The position numbers and the translations under genes are program-made. A model generated the notes under the pieces. The model worked only from the letters and a program-made list of their open reading frames with translations. It was not told the origin of the DNA and did no database searches. DNA of 64,000 nt, taken from Pelodera strongyloides. Lineage: Eukaryota > Nematoda > Chromadorea > Rhabditida > Rhabditidae. Position 1 is the first letter of the stretch. Every line of letters starts with the position of its first letter. Positions 47,259-57,644 of this stretch are shown here, one piece after another. The DNA lies in NCBI GenBank assembly GCA_036852015.1, contig JAANDG010000195.1:170868-234867 (forward strand). The letters are read 5' to 3'.

Positions 47259-49018
47259 GGAAACTCCGTGGCTGCGCGGGCGCCTATGACACAAAAAATG
47301 TTGCGCGGCGGTCACACGGCGGTATCGCGGCGCAAATAGCCACGAGTAGAATAAACGCAATAAGGAGTAAGCCTTAGATATTACAATAATAATAATATGT
47401 AGATCATAAAGTCAAAGAGAGACAATGTGAAAAGTAAAGCTGTAAAGCATAAGACATTTTCGGGAATGACCCTCTCTATAATGCGTAAGCCGAAGTCACG
47501 GGTCGTCACATATACAGTGGTTTTGCTAACGGATCGTTTTATTGTAAGAAAAAGTTGTATATCTATTATTTCCTATAAGATCTACCTTTTTCTCTCTTTT
47601 TATATGTAATCCAATGAATACGTGCCAGATTTATAGACCAGTCAAACAATAGACTAAGAACGTATACAGAATTTGCAAATAAACGTTTTACGTAGAAAGT
47701 ATACAAATAAAGGAGCAGCCATTTTTGATCTTATAGAGACCCAGCAAGTGCAAAATCAAAAAAGTTCATAAAGATAATTCGGATGCTTGCGGAATAGGAA
47801 AAGAGAGTCTGTACAGTGTAGTAAGTGATCAACTACTGTATACATCAAGTAAATCTAGTGCTAGGCCAAGTGAAAGTAACTTGGTTAAAGTGATTGTAGA
47901 GAATAGTACAAGGCAAGTTAGCAAGTTAGCTAAACGCGCAGCAACTACTCGTTATCATCCAAGGACGTGCAGTAACGTGCTCAAGTAAAAATAGGTACTA
48001 CATCAAGTAAGCCACAAAAGTAGCCACTAAATAGTCCTGGTCAAGATACAGCTTGGGGAAGTAAAATAGCCATTAGATCAAGCCAAAGTAGTTACTCGAT
48101 CAAGTAAAGTTCCAACTACACCATTTCCATGTCAAACTGACATATTAGCTAATAAAAGTTACTAGCATCGTATAATACTGTATTTGCAGGAAGATCTTCA
48201 AAAAAACTTTGCTGCTCCTATATTGGCAAAGCGCACGTAAACCACGAGACGAGTAAAAAAACAGACAGTGTAGCACGCGATCCTTTACTAAATTATTGCA
48301 TTATGGGATTTGCTTGAAATCTTATTACTATTTATTGGTGCTTAAATAAGTGTTGTGGTGCTGTGTAAGTATTTAATATAGATCTTCGAGCTTTTAATCC
48401 AGTATGAAACAGAATGTACTGCTGCTGATGGACTGCTAAATATCATTACTAATCAAACGGAAGTTACCATAATAATAGGACAATAGCTTATTTTATATAA
48501 TTATTAGAATTGAATTGCTCATTTCCTTCGTCAATCGCTTAGTCATAGGCATTCCAGTTGGTCGTTATATTCAGAGCAATTCCCAAAAAAAGACTCGTAT
48601 TAAAAATACAATAGAATGGATTAAAGCCAGGCGTCAAACATGTGCTTATATATGGAGAACAAAGGAATAAAGCACTTTTAATGGTTGACTAGGAAGTAGA
48701 TACCTACAACGTAATGTAAATAGGATTAGGTTACCCGATCAAGAAATGTGCACTTGTCTGGGCACAGGAAATAGATTTACGGTAGCGGTAGTGCGTATAC
48801 TGCAGAATTTACCGTGGCATTAGTGCGTATACTGTAGCATTTACCGTAACGTATAAGGTACACGCCAAATGATGTATGTGTTTTCTAATGTAGTATACTA
48901 TATTACGGACGTTCTAACGTGTAGTGTGGGTAGTCTGTAACAAGTATCGAATCACACTACACTATCTGTCGTATGCGATAAAGCATACTGTAGTTTACGG
49001 CGTGTAGTGTCCAGGTGG

Positions 49019-49178
49019 ATACTGTAGCAAATGATTTTGCATGATGTTGTTCCCATTGTAGCGCGAAAAGTAGGCTTTCCTTTCTTGGATTTCTAATACA
49101 CATCATTTTTTAGCACACATAATGACATAATGTCTTGCTTAAATGTTCAACAAACATTTAGAGTTGACAGTACACCAG
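49019..49178. repeat. Direct duplication, left copy (right copy 49617-49780)
   Basis: Both copies begin ATACTGTAGCAAAT. They share, in order, GCATGATGT, AAGTAGGCTTTC, TACACATCATT and TTAAATGTTCAACAAACATT followed by AGAGTTGACAGTA. The two are separated by about 440 bases of unrelated sequence and differ by small indels. Confidence 0.8.
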
Positions 49179-50342
49179 ATGGCTTGCCATATATAGTGCT
49201 TCCTAATTTGAAGTTTAACAACATAATATGTAATGTAACCATAACGTGTGCACTATAGAATTCCCATTATTACCAAAACATAAAATCTAACTATTAACAG
49301 AAAATCCGATTGACCGCGACGTCACACAACAGCGTCACTTATTGTACTGTAACGTATTTGCACTTAAAAAAAAGTCCCAACTGTTGTCTGCTATAGTGTG
49401 CACTGTAATGGGTACTGTAAAATTATAGTTCCGTACATAAAGAAAAATTGGACAACGCACAATTGAAAAAAAGTTGTTCATGGTCAATAAGTGAAAGTAG
49501 AAATAATAAGTTACCAACGTCCAAATCTAAACCTAAAGCTAAGTGATCTATATTAGAGAATGGAAAAATGGGGCGGCATATGTTGTAGCGTAAGCCGTCC
49601 GCACGGTAACCTAGCGAATACTGTAGCAAATCCAAATGGTCCTATATGATTTGGCATGATGTAAATGTTGTCCTCTAACTCTAGCATGTAAAGTAGGCTT
49701 TCTTGTATTTCGTATACACATCATTGTTCAGCTCACATAATGACTCGTTTAAATGTTCAACAAACATTAGAGTTGACAGTAAGTAAAAGACTATACACCA
49801 TAGAGCGTAGAGCGAAATTCGAATATTTTTCAAAGGTTACAGCACTTCAGCAAATCATTGAAAACACGCAACACATATCTACGGTAACCAAAATGTGCCC
49901 TAAATATAGAATCTAGTGATCAACAAACCCGCGCTGCGGAAATCATTTATGTGCATTATTGTGCAGTTTGCGAACGTGACTTACATTACGAAAGTAATGA
50001 AAAGATCATCTCAGATAAAGCTCCCTCAGGATTAGATCAAAGAATTAATTGGCTAATTGGTTTGTGTACAGTACAGTAAATCAGTGATTAAGCAATAAAT
50101 ACAGTAAGCCTGTCAGGAATAACGCTGCAAACTATGACTATGATATTTAGACTTGATACGTTGGCTATTTTACTAACAAATTTCGTTTTCTGACTGGCCA
50201 CACATCTTTGAGAACATTGTTACTTGATGTCGTAGATATAGTATATTTATTTACGCATAAATCATTTTACGCTCAAAGCCAGGGGAAGTGCGCTCCTTTA
50301 TATCAACTATTTTTTATATATTTATAAACGGTATCGGCTTCT

Positions 50343-50442
50343 GAGGCCATATTCACCACGCCGATTCCCTCGGAGGAAAACATTCCCCGGGGACAGAAGA
50401 CGTGGAGTTCCCCATGGGGAATTGGGTAGTGAATATGGCCTC
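50343..50442. mobile_element. Foldback element with family A-like ends
   Basis: The ends GAGGCCATATTCACC and GGTAGTGAATATGGCCTC resemble family A. The interior (GGGGAATTGG/CATTCCCCGG) is different, so this is a related but separate element type. Confidence 0.75.
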
Positions 50443-50702
50443 CGGAACACCAACTCATACAAAAGCGAGGATTATTAATGCGGATTGAAGTAATTAGCAA
50501 AAAGTCGCAAAAAAAACGCAAAATCTCACCCAATTAGTCATTATCAAGACCAGAAACCAAACAAAAAAGGTGTTGTAAACACAATGAGGAAGTAATAAGG
50601 ATAATTGAATCGTTTTGAAACAATCGTAAACAACCTGGTGTTTTTATATCTGTTTTTGGGGTACATTTCCTATGTTTGGCAAATGAATATAATAGGCAAT
50701 GT

Positions 50703-50743
<41 letters not shown>

Positions 50744-50993
50744 AGATACAGAGAGAGAGAATAGAGAGGCAGAGAGAGTGAAATATAAAAGTCTGGATAA
50801 AAGACAATAATAGTAGCTCTTTCTTCACATCCCTGTCAGGTCATGATTATTAATATTCTTATTGTTAGTTTTTTTTTGTTATTTCTAGTACATGGGATAC
50901 ACCTATAGCACCGATTACATTATGCAGAAAATAGGAAAATTCACATGCCATTGGAAGACGACCTAAAGATTTCACCAATTTGGACTACATCTA

Positions 50994-51056
50994 GGCCTAG
51001 GCTTAGGCTTAGGCTTAGGCTTAGGCTTAGGCTTAGGCTTAGGCTTAGGCTTAGGC
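50994..51056. repeat. Longest interstitial (TTAGGC)n tract, about ten units
   Basis: Ten or so perfect TTAGGC units follow a CTAGGCCTAGGC start. A short inverse tract (CCTAAG units) lies at 51917-51940. TTAGGC is the nematode telomere repeat. Confidence 0.95.
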
Positions 51057-51441
51057 AACGAGGAAGGGTCATAGACCAGGCGCATGATGTGTTGCTTTTT
51101 GGCTCTATTTGGGTGGGACTGAGAGTACGAACGCGTCATGCGAAAATGAATTCCTTCCGCTCTATGTGACCAGGTAGAAAGGTAGAAAGTGGGCAGTTGA
51201 ACGGCCGGGATAAATTGTGTCCACACAAGCAAGGAAGCACAACATAATAGACTTAAGTTGACTTTTTAGAGTTTGCAGGTGAAGTATTGAATAAAGACCT
51301 TGTTATCATGAGGGGCATGTGAAAAAGGAGGGAGGGTATCAATATCACTAATATTAGTTGGACGATATTAGTTGGACGTTGGGCAGTTGGGCAGACGGCG
51401 TATATCCCTATTTTATACGGTAGAGGTAGAAAGGGTCATCA

Positions 51442-51580
51442 CGGGGTCTACAAGTATCCCAAAAATACGGTGTGATTCTGTCAACACTACCGTAACCTGC
51501 ACATATAATATGAAAATTAAAAACATATTCTCGTGTAGTTACAAAATACAGTAGATTATCAGCATACTTGCAAACCGCAC
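51442..51580. mobile_element. Dispersed repeat, family F copy 3
   Basis: CGGGGTCTACAAGTATCCCA, GATTCTGTCAACACTACCGT and ATTCTCGTGTAGTTA occur in the same order as at 4202-4311. It ends with ATACTTGCAAACCGC, the inverse of the start. Confidence 0.75.
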
Positions 51581-52920
51581 AAGAGTATGTGATACGGTGT
51601 ACATAGCACACAAATTCAAAAGCATCATTTAGAAAAGTGGGAGAAAAATATAGCCATAATGAACTCGAACGAATATTTTCTCTCCTCATCCCTATAATAT
51701 CTTTATTATCTCGCAGAGCAGGATACTGTATCGAAAACTAAAGCAATGAACAGGATGCAGAATGTTTCATCTAAATGTTTATAATCCGGGTCACTTGTCT
51801 CCGAAAAGGCGTGGCCATTTCAATGCACCACCTACGGCACGAGAACCACGGAAGGCCCAGCCAACTCCGGGAGATGTCGCCCGCTCGTGAGACATATAGT
51901 GGCGGATTATAATTCTAAGCCTAAGCCTAAGCCTAAGCATACCGGTTATCAAAAGTGGACAATGACCGAAAACCGGACAATCTTTATAAAAAAAATTGTA
52001 CCACAAAAAAAGTAGGATCGGAGAAATTGAGCATATTTTCCGAAAAAGTGTAGACTAAACGCTCTTATAAGACCATAGCAAACATCGCATGCCACAGTTG
52101 TCGCGAAAACTAGAAAATCAGAAATAAACTGGAAAAGAATATGACGACGAGCCTATATATGTTACGGTCAAGGAAGTAGTAACACGCATTATGACACTTA
52201 TACATATTACTTTCTTCTTCTTGTTTGAGAAATTGATACAAGAAGGGATTTGATGACTTTCATACTTTCATTAGTGACACACGCTGAAAATACAAATTAT
52301 CCGATTTGTTTTTGAAATAAATTCTAGATTTTAGGATTTGCTTACTTTAAAAACTTCCATTTATGTAACATTCGTTGAAATTTCTGGTGACAAACGTTGT
52401 TAGGTTTAGCCCTCGGATAGTACATTAGTGTACATTGCTCGCTGTTTTGAAACATCTTTGTCTGTAATTTCGTTGTAGTGTATGATGGAAATATAATCAA
52501 ACAGGAATTTGTGACATGTTCTGCCACCACCTGACACAACACCCGGCAAGTGACGCGCTGCGTGATCACGATAGTCGCCAAGTTACATATTGATTCGGTA
52601 CGCGACACAATTCGACATCATGTGACACGTTCCAAAGCCACGTGACACACTTCGTGGCTCGTAGAGATTTGCGGTGTGTCATATTCTTCTGCCAAGTGAC
52701 ACAGTCGTCAGCAAAGTGACACAGTCGCAGTGGGACTAGTTACCTTGCCACTTGACACATACAACTTCGCTTTTGGACAAACAATGAGAAATCAGAACCA
52801 CTCATATTCTCCATATCGGCGCTAACGCAGCGCAAGAAAGGTGGGTCCGTCACAACGGAGCGGTGAGCGCCAACGTAAGTGAAGTTTCTCCCCACCCTAG
52901 TCTGTAATGTCAAACAGTTA

Positions 52921-53012
52921 AGTGTCAAGCCCCTACGGTCCACGGGTCCAAAATAAGTGCATTACATGTGTCAAGCCCCTACGGCCCACAGGTGCAAACA
53001 AGTGCATTATCT
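52921..53012. repeat. Tandem duplication, unit about 56 bp
   Basis: GTGTCAAGCCCCTACGGTCC and GTGTCAAGCCCCTACGGCCC each lead to a copy of AAGTGCATTA. The two copies are adjacent, following a region rich in TGACAC words (52500-52760). Confidence 0.8.
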
Positions 53013-53274
53013 AATGTTACCATTTAGTTGCAACTATATCTTACTGTATTATGACATGTGTATTATGACACCTACAATTCATTACGTGCTGTCTTTTATC
53101 AGCTTCACATAATCGTTTTACAGATATATGAATGGAATAATAAGGACAAGATATAATGTCGGGACGTAGTATTTTTGAATGAAAGCCAATTTATCAGCAA
53201 ATAGTAGAGTGTTTAGGCTCTTGCACAGGTGGACCCAGGGGACTTCCTCTCCGAACGAAAATATACACTGGCAA

Positions 53275-53800
53275 GGGAGAAAACGAGGAAATAACATGAC
53301 GTGATAATATCCTCGAGATATATAACATCTAAAAACTGCACGGGGCGGAACATAAACCAAAGTAGACTAAATTCAAACCATAAAGGGAAATACACATGTC
53401 ATACAGTAAGATATAGTCGCAAGTGATGTATGCACAGTAATTACCGGATATTAAACAACCCGGAATACGTAATTTGCGTGCTTTACTGCAGTTATACTGT
53501 ACAAAAACACACAACACAAATTCAGATCATTTTATAATTATGTATTTTTAATTTGCAAAATCGACAAAAAAAGCATATCACCGCCGCAATATTCTGGGTA
53601 GTTTGTTCCGTTTAAAATTGTTTAATATCCGGTAATTACTGTACAAGCATCATATGCGGCTATATCTTACTGTATTATGACATGTGTATTTCCCTTTTAG
53701 GTTTGAATTTAGACTTACTTTGTTTTATGTTCCGTATCATCACGTCATACAGATAAAAATTTTGTTGTAAACAATAAAATACTCGTTTCCCACCAAATAC
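53275..53800. mobile_element. Large foldback element, family J
   Basis: Arms at about 53346-53456 and 53619-53734 are inverted copies that share ACATGTCAT, ACAGTAAGATATAG and CAGTAATTACCGGATATTAA. Pairing continues weakly outward (ATGACGTGAT with ATCACGTCAT). A third fragment of the arm lies at 53030-53075. Confidence 0.8.
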
Positions 53801-54451
53801 ATAATCAGGTTAGAGTAAAATACACACTGTATTTTAAAGGGAATAGATTCATGAGTCAAAATTACCGTCATTTTACTCGCGAAAAATAAACCTCACACTC
53901 ATGATGGGCAATGAAAAACTTCTAATTTCAGTGTAAATTACCTGTTCTACAATAAGAATTAGGATTTATAATTGATATTTCCCGACCAAACCTCTGGAGA
54001 TTTACGCTATTTACTGTGTGAGTTTACTAATGCCATGACAATTAAGCTACTGTTCAAAATGTCATAACTACCGAAATTTTAGTGTTGCCCGCTAAATCAG
54101 GCATTCGCAGTAAGTAGCTCGAAGATCAAAGCACACGAAAAGCACAGGAAACCCCATACATAATCCAAATAAACCTCCAAAATAATTCTCAAGGCTCGAC
54201 TATTCGTAATGCTAGCCTGTACGTCTTTTTCTCTCTGGTTTTCAATGATGTTCTCACAGAACTCCAGGTCTACCTGTAGTTCCCTTAATGGACCAAATCC
54301 AGCATTCTTCTTCCTTTGAACGTCTTAGGGAAGTCTTTTCACTACCATTAAACACTGCTATTATGCACTCATACTTTGTAATGCTCCACAAAACATCTGC
54401 AAATATCAATTTATTCACATAAAAACCAGCAAATATTTACATAAAATGCGA

Positions 54452-56689
54452 TCATACGGCCGTTTTGAAATCCTCGAAATGTTTGCGTGCTTTCTTCAAT
54501 TCCTCGCTCATCGACAACAAATCCTGCAATCATTTCATTAGTTAACTTGCGTACAATCAACTTTCAAAATAAACAAGGAGCGCCCATACCAGATTTATAA
54601 GCCATATAACGGTTGGTTTCTGAAACGTACGTTGGGCAACTGCATTTCCATATGTTATATGCAAATACATATAATTATACTAGAGAAAACCGCAGAATAC
54701 CGCAGTTATTTACATACAGTACATGGGAATTCAGCATCCAGCATATGTTTCAAAACCCGACCGTTATATCGTTTTAAACAAACGCTCGCTCAACTCGAAT
54801 AATGCACTAATTGTGGTCTGAGTCGGTATTTAGGAAAAGGACAGGAGGAAGTATCATAGCAATATATACATGCACTATACAAGTACTACGAACTTTATGT
54901 ATACGAACATTAAGTAATGTTATGTATACGTAATGTGGTTGCTTAGTGCATGTTGCACAAGAGCTCCCGCTGGGACAGAATGTAAAGAAAATAAAAACAT
55001 CAAAAGCATCTATTCCCTTACCTTAACTCTGGCAAATTTCTTCTGATCCCTTCTAATCAAGTAATGAATATCTTCCAGAGCGAGACGGTCAGGCTTACCC
55101 ACGCTTAGTGCTCGCTCGCACAATTCCTAAATAAGAGCAGTTAGCCTTCTTTACATACTGGCAAGCGTCGGGCTCATGCTCATGGTCAGTAAAGCACAGG
55201 AAATTTTAATTTTGTTCAACCATGCATCGTTTTGTATTACTCGAACTGCGTTAGCTTGCTATTATAGCCTGCCGACGTGCCGACGAAACATCCGTAGTTA
55301 CAGGCATACAACAAACAATTGGATATTTTATTTGGGAGAATAAATGAATAAAGAAACTGGGTGAGAATTTGCTATTATTACCGAGGCACATGCATCGTTT
55401 GCATTGCGCGAACTGCGCGAACTGCGTTAGCTTGCTATTATAGCCTGCCTATGAAGCATCTACGTATTTTCAAAATTAAATACAAAACATACAAATACAA
55501 CAAACGATATGGGTATGTTATTTGGGAAAATAAAGCAACTGCGTGATTATGTGCTATTATTACTGAGACCGAGTTACCGTAGGCAATGTCATAAGGCACA
55601 ATAGCTAATGACGTAAGACCCACGCCCACCTTTATATAGTCAATAACAATTGCTTCCAGTGTTTCCAGTGTCTTATCATAAGGGACCTGAAATATTCAAA
55701 CATAATGATGTTGCAGAGAAGTACGGATACTTTTCTCTCGGGTAATTGTTAGAAATTCCAAACAGGGAGCGATATACATAGTATATCTACTATTTATATA
55801 GCGATATACATAGTATATCCATATCGCTACATAAATAGTAGCGGCACGGCACGTACGGCAATATGCGGTACGACACGTGATTTTTTTTAACGTATTCTTA
55901 CTACAGAGATTCTTAATGTGTTTCCATTACATACAATCACAAACCACGCACAATATTGCTTTAAATACAATCCTCTGACCACTGAAACGTACACTTTCAC
56001 ATAAAAGTGGGCAACCATAAAGCCCTAATGTTAGTCGTAAGAGGAAATCCAGAAACTAGAAACTGCGCATCTTTTCCGTTGACTAGAAATGGCCGAATCC
56101 GTCACATTATTAATCAAAACTACTTCCAAACTTCGAAGCTACGGCTACCTTATCATCTCCAAATCCATGCATCATTGTGCGCAGCTCCTTGCGGAACATA
56201 AATTTCCGATCTTCGGCACTCACAGGATCCTGGAAATAGGGAAACGGTTACTGTAACATTAGATGAGCTACACCTATAAAGGTCATCAAATTAGTACAAG
56301 CATGCAACGTGCAACGTTGCTTACAACAGTTCGCTAAAATACTTTACAACTAGTCGTCTCGTCAGGTCCATTTCATGTTTTGATAAGCTTAAAACGATAG
56401 TGAAACATTGGTACTTGATTGAATTCTTTTTAGCGGTCATTTCACGGAACACAAAGTAAACTTGACCAAACAACTTCAAGCGGTACGGCACGAGGTTTTT
56501 TAACATATTCTCATAACCGCATATCTCAGGTTCATGCATTATGTATACAAACATAAACCACGCACAATAGTGCTTTAAACATAATATATATAAAGGGCAG
56601 AACTATTTAAATTCAATAAGAAAGAAGATATCACCCACTTTCTTCTCATCTTCGATATCAGAGCCAAAGAGATCCTCATCGTCATCCAT
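54452..56689 (-). CDS. taf-13: TFIID subunit 13 (TAF13), 121 aa, complete
   Basis: Five exons in phase, right to left: 56689-56639, 56229-56149, 55686-55630, 55126-55022 and 54523-54452 (stop TGA). TAF13 forms a histone-fold pair with TAF11 in TFIID, the promoter-binding complex of RNA polymerase II. The acidic N-terminus MDDDEDLFGSDIEDEKK is followed by the histone fold: RKELRTMMHGFGDDKVPYDK, LETLEAIVIDYIKELCERAL, then LALEDIHYLIRRDQKKFARV. The conserved C-terminal helix DLLSMSEELKKARKHFEDF completes it. Length matches human TAF13 (124 aa). AATAAA on the minus strand at 54415-54410 lies 37 bases past the stop. Eleven bases before the ATG is a possible trans-splice acceptor (AAATAAG). It lies 0.96 kb downstream of ccm-3 on the same strand. 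Confidence 0.97.
54600..54780. mobile_element. Diverged family B element in a taf-13 intron
   Basis: AACGGTTGGTTTCTGAAACG on the left and TTTCAAAACCCGACCGTTAT followed by ATCGTTTTAAAC on the right are inverted, changed versions of the family B ends. It lies in the intron between the last two exons. Confidence 0.65.
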
Positions 56690-56701
56690 ACTCACGTATT
56701 C

Positions 56702-57644
56702 TTATTTAGGAAAATCAGCGCACGGCGTAGAGTAGAGGAAACGCTAAATAATAAATCGTTAATATTCTCGTAAAATATCAATTATTATAGTACAAGGATC
56801 ACAAAAATAGAATAGAAGAATATATTCACGGATTAACTTAACTAACAAACAAAACAACATTTTATACGTTATATCAATGGACTAGAGCATACCAGCATAT
56901 ATTCAGAAACCGAAAACGGCAAAACTTAAAATTAAAGATATGGAGAACGGTTACGAACCGTGTTGGCTTCAGACGAACAAGGAAACAGGTTATACCTTTA
57001 TTAATAAATAATAATATTAAGTATCACATAAATAAGTGAATTCGAAAGAGATATTTGCATAGCAGCAGAGGTTTAAGTAATAATTATTTTGACTATTACT
57101 GGCGTGATGAGCAAAATTGACACATTTTGATATGATTGAAGACGGGATAGTTTAGTCCATACTCATTGTCAGAGTCAAGAGTCAAGTCCCATAGCAAAGT
57201 TTGGGGCACTTACGTTTATCTGAGGTCTGAGAGCCAAACGTGAAGCCGCCAATAAATACAGTTACACAAATAAATGCAAAAACAAAGTATTGCACAATTA
57301 CGATAGCGGAACCTAGTTAGAGAGAGAATTGACATACTTGCGTAAAGTAAAGCTGGAAGGCGGTTGTCATAATAAGGCACTTGTAACTTGTATCTACTAA
57401 ATACTCGACAATATTTGCTATTCATTACAAAATGAACTACGCCAAAAAGTACGGGCGGGGAAAAATAGGTAAGGTTTCCATTCAATTCTCTATCGATGGC
57501 CTGACGTCTAACGATCGAACTTTACCTATTTACCTAGATCTTTACTATATGAATTGAAAGGAAATTTAATAGTCAATAAAGCTTAACTCTTAACTCAAAG
57601 TCAAAGAAATATTAAATCAATCCTAATCTCATAAAAATGTAAAC
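56702..57644. other. Spacer between ccm-3 and taf-13
   Basis: About 940 bases of AT-rich DNA with no exon or recognisable repeat family. It is longer than the roughly 100 bases usual between genes of a nematode operon, so the same-strand order may be chance. Confidence 0.6.

Larger units (their letters stand above)
44840..54409. other. About 9.6 kb of repeats without a recognised gene
   Basis: This should contain the missing 5' exon or exons of the PAN-domain gene, but none could be identified. Content seen: family A copies at 45004-45138 and 46012-46132, a related element at 50343-50442, family E copy 2 at 47141-47258, a direct duplication (49019-49178 and 49617-49780), a GA repeat at 50707-50770, the longest TTAGGC tract (50994-51056), family F copy 3 at 51442-51580, a TGACAC-rich array at 52500-52760 and a large foldback at about 53275-53800. 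Confidence 0.5.

Noticed and set aside
51001..51232. Leu-Arg and Lys-Pro repeat proteins on the two strands
   Set aside because: They are translations of the TTAGGC tract with no splice context, unlike the tract at 4977, where flanking exons join in phase.
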